DNA of 64,000 nucleotides, taken from positions 124,001-188,000 of the forward strand of contig UBTF01000005.1 of the NCBI GenBank assembly GCA_900468285.1. Direction: 5' to 3'. Below the pieces are notes generated by a model. The model did not search any database, had not been told where the DNA came from, and saw nothing but the letters and a program-made list of their open reading frames with translations. Positions 24,796 through 34,582 of this stretch are shown in pieces. How positions within the stretch are numbered: position 1 is the first letter of the stretch; every line of letters starts with the position of its first letter. The position numbers were made by a program, and so were the translations under genes. The DNA comes from Hyphomicrobiales bacterium. GTDB taxonomy: Bacteria > Pseudomonadota > Alphaproteobacteria > Rhizobiales > Rhizobiaceae.

Positions 24796-26268
24796 GTGGA
24801 AAACTTTGACCTCGTATCGAAATTGAAAGATCCAAGCCTCTTTGTAGAAAGGGCGTTTGTTGATGGCGAATGGATGGCGACCGGAAGCGGAGCAACATTC
24901 GATGTTATCGACCCTGCGACAGGTCGTCGGATCGCGTCGGTGCCAGATCTCGATGCGGACGACCTCGAAAAAGCTATCCACGCTGCCAGCCACGCGCAGA
25001 AGTTTTGGGCTAAGCTGACGGGCAAGCAGCGTGCTTCAACGCTACGAAGATTCCATGATCTTGTAGTAGCAAACGTAGATGATCTGGCGATTATTCTAAC
25101 AGCTGAAATGGGCAAGCCACTCCAAGAAGCCCGGGGAGAGATTCTCTACGGCGCCGCATATATCGAATGGTTCGCAGAAGAGGCAAAGCGTCTGAACGGC
25201 GATGTGATCCCGGCTCATCAGGCCGATAAGCGCATCCTCGTTATAAAAAGGCCAGTCGGCGTCGTTGGCGCCATCACGCCATGGAATTTTCCGAACGCGA
25301 TGCTTGCCCGCAAGTTGGCGCCCGCCTTGGCAGTCGGCTGCTCAATTATCGCAAAGCCAGCCGCACAGACGCCGCTTTCGGCGCTGGCTCTCGCCGTCCT
25401 TAGCGAACGCGCCGGCATACCAAGAGGTGTCTTCAATGTTGTCACGTCAAGCGACGCGGAGATGGTCGGACAAAGTTTCTGCGCAAATGAGTTGGTCGCG
25501 AAGATCTCGTTCACCGGGTCGACCAATGTCGGCCGCATTCTGATGCGTCAAGGAGCCGATCAGATCAAGAAGTTCAGCCTTGAGCTAGGGGGCAATGCGC
25601 CTTTTATAGTGTTTGACGATGCCGACATTGACGCAGCCGTCGAAGGGGTTGTTGCGGCTAAATTCCGGAATGCAGGCCAAACCTGCGTGTGTGCAAATCG
25701 CATCTATGTCCAATCAAGCGTCTATGATGAGTTTGCGGCCAAGCTTGCAAAACGCGTTGAAGCCCTCCAGGTAGGGAATGGCTTTGATGCTGGCGTAGAG
25801 ATCGGGCCTCTGATTGACGGCAACGCGATGAAGAAGGTTAGGGGCCATCTCGATAACGCTTTGGCAAACGGTGCACGCGTGGTGGCCGGCGGTTCTTCAG
25901 CCCAACACGGCGGGCAGTTCTTTCCTCCCACCGTGCTCGTCGGGGTCACCTCGGACATGAAAGTCACTCGCGAAGAGACCTTTGGGCCTTTGGCTCCTCT
26001 CATCTCGTTCGATTCGGAAGAGGAAGTGATCCGCTTGGCCAATGATTCTGAATTTGGCCTGGCCGGCTATTTCTACTCGAAGGATTTCGCCCGCATTTTC
26101 AGGATAGCCGAGGATTTGGAGACTGGAATGGTCGGCGTAAACACAGGCCTTATCTCTACGGAATTGGCCCCCTTCGGAGGTGTCAAGCAGTCTGGACTCG
26201 GACGTGAGGGATCGAAATACGGCATTGATGACTACACCGAGCTCAAGTACGTTTGCTTGAGTTTTTAA
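24796..26268 (+). CDS. NAD(P)-dependent succinate-semialdehyde dehydrogenase (GabD-like)
   Basis: A 490-residue aldehyde dehydrogenase with the GabD flavour throughout: IDPATGRRIASVPD at the start, TPWNFPNAMLARKLAPALAVG, general base glutamate 263 in LELGGNAPFIVFDDAD, and catalytic cysteine 297 in GQTCVCANR, where the C-x-C pair is the redox switch known in GabD. The start is GTG 24796 with GGGAG eight bases upstream. It would oxidise succinate semialdehyde, or a similar omega-oxo acid, to the dicarboxylate. Placed after an amine importer and near a class III transaminase, it fits the last step of amine breakdown. The exact aldehyde could be shorter or longer than succinate semialdehyde. Confidence 0.93.
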   Translation: MENFDLVSKLKDPSLFVERAFVDGEWMATGSGATFDVIDPATGRRIASVPDLDADDLEKAIHAASHAQKFWAKLTGKQRASTLRRFHDLVVANVDDLAIILTAEMGKPLQEARGEILYGAAYIEWFAEEAKRLNGDVIPAHQADKRILVIKRPVGVVGAITPWNFPNAMLARKLAPALAVGCSIIAKPAAQTPLSALALAVLSERAGIPRGVFNVVTSSDAEMVGQSFCANELVAKISFTGSTNVGRILMRQGADQIKKFSLELGGNAPFIVFDDADIDAAVEGVVAAKFRNAGQTCVCANRIYVQSSVYDEFAAKLAKRVEALQVGNGFDAGVEIGPLIDGNAMKKVRGHLDNALANGARVVAGGSSAQHGGQFFPPTVLVGVTSDMKVTREETFGPLAPLISFDSEEEVIRLANDSEFGLAGYFYSKDFARIFRIAEDLETGMVGVNTGLISTELAPFGGVKQSGLGREGSKYGIDDYTELKYVCLSF

Positions 26269-26741
26269 AAGCACTGGCACGTTGCTAAATAGGTTCGCTG
26301 AGCAGTAAGCATGGCGTTTATTTGGAGGCGGCCGGTACCAGTATGCTCAAACGAGAAGCCAGACCGCAACGCTGCAGGTAATCAGTCAGCGGGTGCTCGT
26401 GCAGACAGAATGACCGTGCGCTCGCCGACAATTCCGACTTCGACCCACTCATACATAGCTGCGTTGCACAATAAATGTTGTTCCGCTGGTCAAAGACCAG
26501 GCGTAACGCCGCTAGTTGTTGCACATGTCGGTAGCCTCCAGATCCGCCGCGGCAGCTGTTCCCTCTGGAGGTTTCAAATCTCCACACTTCATGGGCGGCG
26601 ATTTCCGCTGGCCCATTTTTTGTCTTTGGTTTGACATGCATGCGATGCCGCGATCACATTTAGTCAACTAACTAAGCCACTGTCCTTGCGAGCATCACGT
26701 CAGAAAGGGTTTCGCGTCTGGCGCCTTCCGCGCCTTCTTGA
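26269..26741. other. Non-coding or decayed sequence left of the pseudogene cluster
   Basis: No gene recognised in about 470 bases. A minus-strand open frame (26318-26641) has no family resemblance and no ribosome site. The stretch joins the functional dehydrogenase gene to the decayed NmrA/AapP fragments and probably results from past rearrangement. Confidence 0.4.
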
Positions 26742-27389
26742 TCAATGCTCCGAGGGTGCCATTGACGAACTCTCCCATTGTTGTGGACAGCACCGGACGA
26801 TCGTCGAAAAACTTGACCCACCCATCGTTGCGAGCCGCCGCGGTGTTCCTGTCATAGGCCCACCGATCCAGCGTCCCAAACGTCGCCCGGAAGAGTCGAC
26901 CTCGAGACTGGTCGGATCAACGTAGCGATAATCCACTTCTCGACCCAGCGCCCGGCCGATCAGTACAGCGACCTCGGGCATGGTGTAGTAGACGCCCAGC
27001 TGTTTCACTGACCGGTGCTGGTCAGTCAGCTTGTCGAACTCCCTGGCCGCAAAAGCCGCAAGATCCTGGATGGAAATCCAGGCAGCTTTGACGTGTGGAG
27101 CAAGTGTAAAGCCGGTCCTACCATGTTGGGCAATCGCGTCCGCTCACCTGGCCAGATCGTCCATGAACGAGCTCCCCTGGAGGTGTACCAGCTTGATGTC
27201 CCGTAACCGGTTCAGGATCTGGTCGAGAACATGAAAGCCTTTGAAATGGCTGTGTATCTGGTGGGTTCGGATCCCATTGCGGTCAGGCTCACTGCAAATC
27301 TCACCGGTGAATCCCGGAGTGCGTCGAAGAACCTGAGCGCTATTGCGGTATAGTGCCCGTGAAAATCCTCCGGTGCCCAAAGGGTTCGA
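26742..27389 (-). pseudogene. NmrA-like NAD(P)-binding oxidoreductase, frameshifted
   Basis: Minus-strand sequence in several frames spells out the C-terminal two thirds of an atypical SDR of the NmrA/quinone-oxidoreductase kind: FHGHYTAIALRFFDALRDS, then FHVLDQILNRLRDIKLVHLQ, then SSFMDDLAR, HVKAAWISIQDLAAFAAREF and finally YYTMPEVAVLIGRALGREVD. The N-terminal cofactor motif is missing, replaced by a piece of an ABC ATPase gene. At least two frame changes and a stop interrupt it. It is not functional. Confidence 0.65.
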
Positions 27390-27603
27390 CCATGAGGGAC
27401 GCAGCGCAACGCGATGCTGCTGACCACAGGAAAGCTGCCCCGGATCTTTGTGGTCCTGCCCGGGAATCTTGACGCGCACCAGATAGTGCATCGCCACGTC
27501 CTAAGCTTCCTTCTTGGGTATCTTGCGAACCCAGATTGGTACGAGCGGGCAGTTTGCCAGAATGGTCATGTGCGGGAAGAGGTTATATTGCGGGAACACC
27601 AAT
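27390..27603 (-). pseudogene. Amino-acid ABC transporter ATPase (AapP/GlnQ-like) internal fragment
   Basis: The minus strand reads LVFPQYNLFPHMTILANCPL and VPIWVRKIPKKEA, an in-frame stop, then MHYLVRVKIPGQDHKDPGQL and SCGQQHRVALRPSW. This is the Q-loop to signature region of a general L-amino-acid or glutamine transporter ATPase ([13 protein letters not shown] has become LSCGQQHRVALR). Walker A and B parts are absent. The fragment abuts the NmrA-like pseudogene. Confidence 0.75.
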
Positions 27604-27672
27604 AAACGAATTTGCTGATTATCGGATCAAGCGTGGATATTCTGGCCAAATCTGGTGATCTCAAACTATTCG

Positions 27673-29043
27673 TTATCTTTCGACATTGCCGCCATCCCTT
27701 TGAAATTGCCTTAGCGCATTCTCCACGGAGTGAGCTCTACCCAGAGAGGCCAAGGCAGTATACAAACCGTCGTCGGCCGTACCCGCCCAGTTTAAGCAAT
27801 CAATAAATTTCGACTTCCGCTCTGCCTCTGCAATAGGGTCTTCTAATGAACCTCTGGCATGGAGACGCTCTCTCCACAGCGCTCGACCATCAACCAATGT
27901 GACGGTGACCTGATGAGCAATTCGGTCAACACCCCGCTCCTTCTCAGCGCTGTAGGCGGTCATAGTTACCTTTGGCATATGACGCCGGATATCCGGTCTG
28001 AAAATTGCCTCGCGCGTGAAGTCCGCAAGAGAAAGCCTGCCCTGATTCAGTGCGGCGACGAGACAATACTGCATTGAGAACCGCGCCTGCATCTCATCAG
28101 CTGGATCTGGATAGGCCAGATTGTCAACGGCAGACCGCCCCACTTTCGTTTCTATGCGTTGCACGTCATCAAGCGAGAATCCGTGCTCCATCTGCAAATC
28201 AAGCGCAGCATCAATGACTCGATGTGTGGAAGCACAACACGGGTGGAGTTTCGTCACCAACCCGCGCGTTTCAATGATGTGGGTTTCGTCCAGAGAAAGC
28301 GCATCCCATCCGGTTGCCTCCGCACCTCCGAAAAGATCTCGAAAACCTTGGCCTCCCTCCAGAATATCGAGTCGTCCAGTCATGCCCGCCTGCGCAAAAC
28401 ATGCTGCCTCAACCGCGTTACGCGCAGCAATACCTGCGTGAAGCGGCTTTACCGACGTTCCGAACTGACCTTTCGGCCCTGAAGCAAGGCTGACTGCGAT
28501 GCTCATCGCCTGTGCAACACGCGTGTCATCAAGACCAAGAAGCACGGCGACACCTGCTGCTGCACCAATGCAGCCAACGGTAGATGTGCCGTGCCAGCCC
28601 CTGTTGTAATGGGACGGGTTGACGCCAAACCCAACTGTGGCCTGAGCCTCGAGACCCGCGAGATAGGCTCGGGTAAGCTGATTGCCGGAGATGGCACTAT
28701 CAGCCGAAGCGATGGCCAGCAAAGCAGGCACGAGAACGGCAGAAGCATGAGCGCGTGCCGGGTGGAAATTATCGTCGAAATCCAGACAATGGGCAGCAGT
28801 CCCATTGACCAAGGCTGCGACAGACGGGGATGCCCTACCGCCGGTGAACAAAGCTGAAGCACCGTTTGAACCGATCTCTTTTGAGAATGCTGCCGCGACA
28901 GAGCGGGGTGCCAGATCGGTTACTCCGGCGATCGTGCAGCCGATCGTGTCCACGATAGCCTGTTGCGCAAGCGTGGCGGCATGTTCAGAGAACTGCCTTC
29001 TTGAAACCACGTGCGTTGCGATTTTTTCCAAAACTGTTGCCAT
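27673..29043 (-). CDS. MmgE/PrpD family protein
   Basis: A 456-residue member of the MmgE/PrpD superfamily (2-methylcitrate dehydratase, cis-aconitate decarboxylase and relatives). Typical blocks: DTIGCTIAGV near the N-terminus, NGTAAHCLDFDDNF (about residues 79-92), GWHGTSTVGCIGAAAGVAVLLG, SGPKGQFGTSVKPLHAG and KLHPCCASTHRVIDAA. The family removes water or CO2 from carboxylic acids; here the substrate is unknown. It is transcribed divergently from a LysR gene 116 bases away, which probably controls it. Downstream on its strand lies only pseudogene debris. Length and conserved blocks are normal, so it should be active. Confidence 0.92.
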   Translation of the reverse strand: MATVLEKIATHVVSRRQFSEHAATLAQQAIVDTIGCTIAGVTDLAPRSVAAAFSKEIGSNGASALFTGGRASPSVAALVNGTAAHCLDFDDNFHPARAHASAVLVPALLAIASADSAISGNQLTRAYLAGLEAQATVGFGVNPSHYNRGWHGTSTVGCIGAAAGVAVLLGLDDTRVAQAMSIAVSLASGPKGQFGTSVKPLHAGIAARNAVEAACFAQAGMTGRLDILEGGQGFRDLFGGAEATGWDALSLDETHIIETRGLVTKLHPCCASTHRVIDAALDLQMEHGFSLDDVQRIETKVGRSAVDNLAYPDPADEMQARFSMQYCLVAALNQGRLSLADFTREAIFRPDIRRHMPKVTMTAYSAEKERGVDRIAHQVTVTLVDGRALWRERLHARGSLEDPIAEAERKSKFIDCLNWAGTADDGLYTALASLGRAHSVENALRQFQRDGGNVER

Positions 29044-29159
29044 TGCCTTGTGCCCCTGCCAAGTCTCTGCTCTTGGAAGTACTATTGGAAGGCCTCTTTC
29101 GATCCTGCAATCTTATGCGGTCTACGGGTCATCCTATTCGTTTTTTGGGAGAGAGATTG

Positions 29160-30095
29160 ATGGGGGACAATGAGATCGCTATCAGCGCCAAGCATATTCA
29201 TGCCTACGACGCGATTGCCGCTACCGGTTCCACGATAGCCGCTGCTGCCGATCTGGGTATCTCCCAGTCGAACGCCAGCCGACTTCTCCACCAGCTTGAG
29301 CTCTATCTCGGCGTGCGGTTGTTTGAGCGGGATAAGAACCGGCTCTCCATGACACGTGAAGGCTTGGCGCTGGGGCCGGAAATCAGATCCATTTCGGACC
29401 GGCTGACGGCCTTGAAGGTGACAGCGCAAGAAATGGAAAATGGTCGCTCAATTGAAATTCCGTTACGGCTGGCGTTTCCCACAAGCCTTTCGGTGACGCT
29501 GCTCCCGCGTTTGATCAAACGTTTCAGGGTGGAAAATGGACCGGTCAGGATCGAGGTTGCGTCTGGGAGTTACGTCGCAATCGAACGGATGGTTGCTGAT
29601 GGCCAGGCAGACATGGGCTTCACTCGCCTGCCCTCGCCGACACCCGGGTTGCGCAACGACTATGTACTGCCCTCACGCAATATCTGCGTCCTGCACACTG
29701 ATCACGCGCTTGCCGCGCACAAGACGTTGACGGTAGGTGATCTCAAATCGCATGACCTGATCCTGTTGAACCGCGAGCGACCGATACGCCATGAACTGGA
29801 AGCGGAATTCTACAAACAAGGCCTTCGGCAGCGCCCGGCGATAGAGGCGCATTCCGTCGGTTGTGCCTGCGCGCTCGCGGCAGAGGGGCTGGGCGTTGCT
29901 ATTGTCAGCGAATTGCTGGCGCTTGAATATGGCGCCATGCCCCTTGTTTTCGTCCCGCTCGAACCAGCACTTGTGGTTCACTACGCAATCATCAGTTCAG
30001 ATCGAACCCCTTTTCCCAAATCAGCTGTGCCATTTCTGCGTTATATCAACGAATGGTTCGAGACGCAGGATACTGCGCGGCAAAGCGGACGATAG
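29160..30095 (+). CDS. LysR-family transcriptional regulator
   Basis: A 311-residue LysR regulator from ATG 29160, with GGGAGAG seven bases upstream; an upstream open frame to 29001 overlaps the divergent gene. The helix-turn-helix is AIAATGSTIAAAADLGISQS then NASRLLHQLELYLGVRLFER. The effector domain follows. It resembles the LysR protein encoded 12 bases after it, and the two share the rare SIAAAADLGISQS/TIATAKSMGLSQS style, so they are tandem paralogues. It likely controls the divergent MmgE/PrpD gene, or the downstream dipeptide transporter. Confidence 0.93.
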   Translation: MGDNEIAISAKHIHAYDAIAATGSTIAAAADLGISQSNASRLLHQLELYLGVRLFERDKNRLSMTREGLALGPEIRSISDRLTALKVTAQEMENGRSIEIPLRLAFPTSLSVTLLPRLIKRFRVENGPVRIEVASGSYVAIERMVADGQADMGFTRLPSPTPGLRNDYVLPSRNICVLHTDHALAAHKTLTVGDLKSHDLILLNRERPIRHELEAEFYKQGLRQRPAIEAHSVGCACALAAEGLGVAIVSELLALEYGAMPLVFVPLEPALVVHYAIISSDRTPFPKSAVPFLRYINEWFETQDTARQSGR

Positions 30096-30106
30096 GGGCG
30101 GTACGA

Positions 30107-31018
30107 ATGATCAATTTCAGACAGTTGGAAGTACTGAAGACTCTTCTTGCAACGGGATCAACGATTGCAACAGCGAAAAGCATGGGACTCAGCCAGTCTG
30201 GCGTCAGCCGTCTCTTACAACAGCTCGAATCCGATCTTTCGTTGAGGCTGTTTGATCGCGACAAGGGTCGTCTCATTCCGACACCAGAGGCCAGCATTCT
30301 GGCGCGTGATGCGGAAACGGTCCTCCTCGGGTTAAACCGCTTCTCGAGCTTGGCGGAGGATTTGCGCAGTGGCGCCACCGGGCCGGAACTGGTGCGTATC
30401 GGTCTGCCCAGCAGCATGTGGGAAAACTTTGCCCCGGCGATGCTGCTTGAATATGCCAGCGAATATCCTACCGTACGGATCGAAACGTTCTTTGAAACCA
30501 CGTCCAGCATCGCGCGGCTGGTCGAGCAGAAAGTCATCGATTTCGGCTTCCTTCGTTACGAGGATCAGGTCGGTCCTGGAATTGATATGGAAAAGGTGGC
30601 GACTGGATCGAGCGTGTGCGTCATCCCGAAAGATCATCCGCTGGCAACCGCGACAGAAATCACGCCCAAGGACCTGCGCGGCGAGCCGCTGATACTGATT
30701 GGTCGTCAGAGACCGAACCGCATGTTGCTCGACCAGGCCTTCAAACGCGCCGGTGTGAAACAGAACGTCAAGATCGAGACACATACCAACAGTTCGGCAT
30801 GCTCTTACGCCGCCCACGGCTTGGGTATTGCTATCCTGAGTAGTTTTTTCGCCAACCTCTATCGGCACCTACCAGTCGTGCAGCGGCCGTTTATTCCTGC
30901 GTCGAAACAAGAGTTTGGACTGGCCACCCCAACCGGCACCTCTTCTTCGCTCGCTGCGAGAGCGCTCATGGACGCGCTGAAGCGACAAATCGTCATTTCC
31001 CAAAAAGATAAAATTTAA
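30107..31018 (+). CDS. LysR-family transcriptional regulator
   Basis: A 303-residue LysR protein from ATG 30107 with AGGGGCGG upstream. It opens MINFRQLEVLKTLLATGSTI and carries the winged-helix recognition segment SQSGVSRLLQQLESDLSLRL. It follows the previous LysR gene by 11 bases and precedes the dipeptide transporter operon by about 176 bases on the same strand. The ligand is unknown, but position suggests control of the peptide-transport/amidohydrolase operon. Confidence 0.93.
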   Translation: MINFRQLEVLKTLLATGSTIATAKSMGLSQSGVSRLLQQLESDLSLRLFDRDKGRLIPTPEASILARDAETVLLGLNRFSSLAEDLRSGATGPELVRIGLPSSMWENFAPAMLLEYASEYPTVRIETFFETTSSIARLVEQKVIDFGFLRYEDQVGPGIDMEKVATGSSVCVIPKDHPLATATEITPKDLRGEPLILIGRQRPNRMLLDQAFKRAGVKQNVKIETHTNSSACSYAAHGLGIAILSSFFANLYRHLPVVQRPFIPASKQEFGLATPTGTSSSLAARALMDALKRQIVISQKDKI

Positions 31019-31194
31019 CAAGGCGTTAAAGATTTTTCGGTTCGGAAGGTCCCTCCGAACGCGGAGCACTATCTGCATAAAGTTATGATGAAAATGCATA
31101 ATATTGCGCAAAAATTCCTCATCGCTCATAGTCTTCCCATAAATAGCCGGTGACTTTGAAGATCCGGCCCCGCCAATCGTGTTCAGGGGAACCG

Positions 31195-32139
31195 ATGATT
31201 AGATTTATATTCAACCGTCTGCTCATGGCTTTGCCAACCATGCTCATCGTTGCCATCACGGTCTTTGCGCTGATCCGTTTCATTCCGGGTGATCCCGCCG
31301 CTCTCATGCTGGGCGACATGGCCACGCCGGATCAGATTGTCGCCATGCGCACCGAGCTTGGCCTGGACCTGTCGATGCCGCAACAGTTTCTGGTCTGGAG
31401 CGGCAACGTGCTGACTGGCGACTTCGGGCGCTCCATCGTTAACAACGAGGCCGTACTGCCACTCGTCGTGTCGCGCTTTATGGTGTCTGCTGAAATCGTC
31501 ATCATCGCCGTCATTCTGGCGAGCCTGATTGCCGTTCCCGCTGGGGTGATTGCCGCATGGCGTCAGAACAGCGTCACCGATCTGGCACTGGTCGGAACCG
31601 CAACGGTTCTGCTGTCGATCCCGACATTCTGGCTCGGACTGCTGCTGCTTCTGTTCTTCGGCCTCAAGCTCGGCTGGCTGCCGGTTCTCGGATATGTGTC
31701 GATCAGCGACAATCCGGTCAGCGGCTTGCTTTATCTCGTGCTGCCGATCATGACCCTCGTCATCCATGAAGCGGGTGTTCTGATCCGCATGGCGCGCGCC
31801 TCGACGCTTGAGGTGCTGCGGCTGGATTACATCACCCATGCCCGTGCCAAAGGCCTGTCGGAAAGCGCCGTTCTCTGGAAGCATGCCTTCAAAAACGCCT
31901 TCGGCCCGACATGGACGATGATCGGCCTCATTCTCGGCAATCTTCTCGGTGGTATCGCGGTCATCGAAACGGTGTTCACCATTCCAGGCCTTGGACGCCT
32001 GATGGTGGATAGCATCTTCCAGCGCGACTATCCGGTCATTCAGGGCTGCCTTCTGTTCGTCGCCTTCTCCTACGTCGTGGTCAATCTGATCATCGATCTC
32101 CTCTACCCTCTGTTCGATCCGCGCGTGGTGGCAGAATGA
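31195..32139 (+). CDS. Dipeptide/oligopeptide ABC permease, DppB type
   Basis: About 314 residues from ATG 31195 (AGGGGA four bases upstream). Typical DppB start MIRFIFNRLLMALPTMLIVA, a first span, a long periplasmic loop including GDPAALMLG, then five more spans and the coupling loop HARAKGLSESAVLWKHAFKNA. It overlaps the next permease gene by four bases (ATGA). The start upstream at 31150 would add a non-hydrophobic leader unlike the family. Confidence 0.95.
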   Translation: MIRFIFNRLLMALPTMLIVAITVFALIRFIPGDPAALMLGDMATPDQIVAMRTELGLDLSMPQQFLVWSGNVLTGDFGRSIVNNEAVLPLVVSRFMVSAEIVIIAVILASLIAVPAGVIAAWRQNSVTDLALVGTATVLLSIPTFWLGLLLLLFFGLKLGWLPVLGYVSISDNPVSGLLYLVLPIMTLVIHEAGVLIRMARASTLEVLRLDYITHARAKGLSESAVLWKHAFKNAFGPTWTMIGLILGNLLGGIAVIETVFTIPGLGRLMVDSIFQRDYPVIQGCLLFVAFSYVVVNLIIDLLYPLFDPRVVAE

Positions 32140-32954
32140 AACATTTTACTCTCAATGGCCTGATCGGCGGCCTGCTCATAGCAGCCCTTCTGGTCGTCGC
32201 AGCCATCAGTCTGTTCTGGACACCATTCGACCCGATGAAGCTGAGCTTCGCTGCCCGTCTCGCTGCACCCGGTGGACAGCATTTGCTGGGCACAGACGAA
32301 TTCGGTCGCGATGTTCTCAGCCGCCTGATGATTGGCGCACGCGCCAGCGTCTGGATCGGATGTTTGACCGTAGGTTTCGCCACCCTAGCGGGGACGTTGA
32401 TCGGATTGATCAGCGGTTACGCCCGCGGCTGGATCGATGGCGTCATCATGGCCGTCAACAATGCGCTTCTTGCTTTCCCGGGCATCCTGCTGGCACTCGG
32501 TCTGCTCGCCGTATTCGGGGCCAATCAATACGGCATCATCTTCGCGCTCGGCATCGCCTATACGCCGTCCATGGCACGTGTGGTTCGCGGTGCTGTTCTA
32601 TCGCTGCGTGAACGGGAATTCATCGAAGCCTCCAAGATCATGGGCAACAGCGAGATTTTCACCATGCTGCGGCACATTCTGCCCAACTGCTTAGCGCCGA
32701 TCACCGTTCTTGCCACGTCCATGTTCGGCTGGGCCATTCTGTCTGAAAGCGCCCTGAGCTTCCTTGGTCTTGGCGTTCCTCCACCGGCACCCACTTGGGG
32801 CAACATGCTGGCGGCTGGCCGTCCCTTCATTGAACAGGCCGTCTGGCTCGGACTTTTTCCCGGCCTCTGCATCGCACTGACGCTGCTCGGCATCAATCTG
32901 CTTGGAGATGCGCTTCGCGATAAACTCGATCCCCGCATGAGAGGTTTGAAATGA
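32136..32954 (+). CDS. Dipeptide/oligopeptide ABC permease, DppC type
   Basis: A 272-residue DppC-like permease: one N-terminal span, then TDEFGRDVLSRLMIGARASVW, the hallmark block of the family, more spans, and the coupling loop EASKIMGNSEIFTMLRHILPN. It overlaps DppB by four bases and the ATPase gene by four bases, so all three are coupled. Slightly shorter at the N-terminus than some relatives but complete in the membrane part. Confidence 0.95.
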   Translation: MKHFTLNGLIGGLLIAALLVVAAISLFWTPFDPMKLSFAARLAAPGGQHLLGTDEFGRDVLSRLMIGARASVWIGCLTVGFATLAGTLIGLISGYARGWIDGVIMAVNNALLAFPGILLALGLLAVFGANQYGIIFALGIAYTPSMARVVRGAVLSLREREFIEASKIMGNSEIFTMLRHILPNCLAPITVLATSMFGWAILSESALSFLGLGVPPPAPTWGNMLAAGRPFIEQAVWLGLFPGLCIALTLLGINLLGDALRDKLDPRMRGLK

Positions 32955-34579
32955 CACAGGAAAAGCTTCTCAGCGTGCGCAATCTCTCTCTCGAGATTGC
33001 CCATCGCGGCATCGACGTCGTCAAGAATGTCAGCTTCGATCTCGAACCCGGAGAAATCTTCGGAATCGTCGGAGAAAGCGGCTCTGGCAAGTCGCTGGCG
33101 ACCCGCGCACTGATTTCGTTGTTGCCGCCCGCAATTCGCAAAACAGGAGGTGATGTGACCTACAAGGGGCGCGACATCACATTGATGAGCGAAGCAGACT
33201 TGCGCCGCCTGCGCGGTGCTGAAATAGGGCTGGTGTTTCAAGAGCCGATGACGTCGCTAAACCCGTCCATGACCATTGGACGGCAGTTGGAGGAAGGTCT
33301 TACCCTTCACACCGAATACACGCCTGCCGAACGGCGCGCCAAAATCCTTGCCATGCTCCAGCGTGTCGGGATTCGAGACCCGGAAGGGGCGCTCACATCC
33401 TATCCGCATGAATTTTCCGGCGGCATGCGCCAGAGGATCATGCTGGCGTCGGTCATGCTTCTGAAACCGGCCTTGCTGATTGCCGACGAGCCAACGACGG
33501 CCCTTGATGCCGTCATTCAGCGCGATGTGATGGAACTGATGGTGGAACTGACCAAGGCTGAAGGCACGGCTGTTCTTCTGATCAGCCACGATTTGCCGAT
33601 GGTGGCGCGCTATACCAGCCGCATCGTGGTGATGGAAAAAGGTTCTATCGTCGAGGCTGGCACCACCGAGCAGATCCTCGAGACACCAAAACATCCCTAT
33701 ACCCGCAAGCTTCTGTCATCCCTGCCGATCCGTGGCGAGGTGAGAGCTATCAATACGGCAGCGGCCCCGATGGTGTCGGCGAAAAACATCGTGGTCGATT
33801 ACCCGGGCCGCAAGTCGCTGTTGAAGAAGGGAACCGTCAAGCGCGCTTTGCACGGCGTGTCCATCGATATCCACGAGGGCGAAGTCGTAGCCTTGGTGGG
33901 CGGCTCTGGGTCCGGCAAGACGACGCTGGGCCGCACCATTGCCGGTCTGGTCCGCGAGACCGAGGGCGAAATCCTGTTTCAGGGTCGCAAGCGTGATGCC
34001 GACTGGCAGGATTACCGCCTGAACTGCCAGATGGTGTTTCAGGACCCCTACTCCTCGCTCGATCCGCGTATGACGATTCTGGCTCTGGTGGAAGAGGCGC
34101 TGCGACTGGTTCCGGGTATTGACCGCGCCGCTAAGAAAAAGCGCGCTTCTGAAACGCTGGAGGAAGTCGGCCTTGGTGCCGAATATGCCCTGCGTTATCC
34201 GCATGAGCTTTCGGGTGGGCAGCGGCAGCGTGTGGCGATTGCCCGCGCAATCGCGCGGCGTCCCCGCTTCCTGATTGCGGACGAACCTGTGTCGGCTCTC
34301 GACGTAACCGTTCGTGCACAGGTGCTATCGCTCTTTTCCGATCTACAAAAGCGCTACGGCTTTTCCTGCCTGTTCATCAGCCATGATCTTGGCGTCGTGG
34401 AACAGGTGGCCGACCGCGTGGTCGTCATGCAGGACGGGCGCATCATCGAACAGGGTGATCGCGACACAATCTTCGACACGCCGAAGGAGGCCTACACGCG
34501 ACGCCTGCTTTCGGCCATTCCCGCACTCGACCTCAACGAGACCGGCGGCGTCAAACTGAAATGGCGTCTGGAGAACTAA
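32951..34579 (+). CDS. Dipeptide ABC transporter fused double ATPase (DppD-DppF)
   Basis: A 542-residue protein with two complete ABC ATPase domains. Domain one: Walker A GESGSGKS (41-48), signature FSGGMRQR (155-162), Walker B LLIADEP (175-181). Domain two: Walker A GGSGSGKT (317-324), signature LSGGQRQRV and Walker B FLIADEP. The usual oligopeptide-transporter C-terminal motif (HPYTRKLLSS) closes each half. The fusion replaces separate DppD and DppF subunits, a known alternative layout. Four-base overlap upstream and three-base gap to the serine hydrolase gene downstream. Confidence 0.95.
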   Translation: MTQEKLLSVRNLSLEIAHRGIDVVKNVSFDLEPGEIFGIVGESGSGKSLATRALISLLPPAIRKTGGDVTYKGRDITLMSEADLRRLRGAEIGLVFQEPMTSLNPSMTIGRQLEEGLTLHTEYTPAERRAKILAMLQRVGIRDPEGALTSYPHEFSGGMRQRIMLASVMLLKPALLIADEPTTALDAVIQRDVMELMVELTKAEGTAVLLISHDLPMVARYTSRIVVMEKGSIVEAGTTEQILETPKHPYTRKLLSSLPIRGEVRAINTAAAPMVSAKNIVVDYPGRKSLLKKGTVKRALHGVSIDIHEGEVVALVGGSGSGKTTLGRTIAGLVRETEGEILFQGRKRDADWQDYRLNCQMVFQDPYSSLDPRMTILALVEEALRLVPGIDRAAKKKRASETLEEVGLGAEYALRYPHELSGGQRQRVAIARAIARRPRFLIADEPVSALDVTVRAQVLSLFSDLQKRYGFSCLFISHDLGVVEQVADRVVVMQDGRIIEQGDRDTIFDTPKEAYTRRLLSAIPALDLNETGGVKLKWRLEN

Positions 34580-34582
34580 AAA

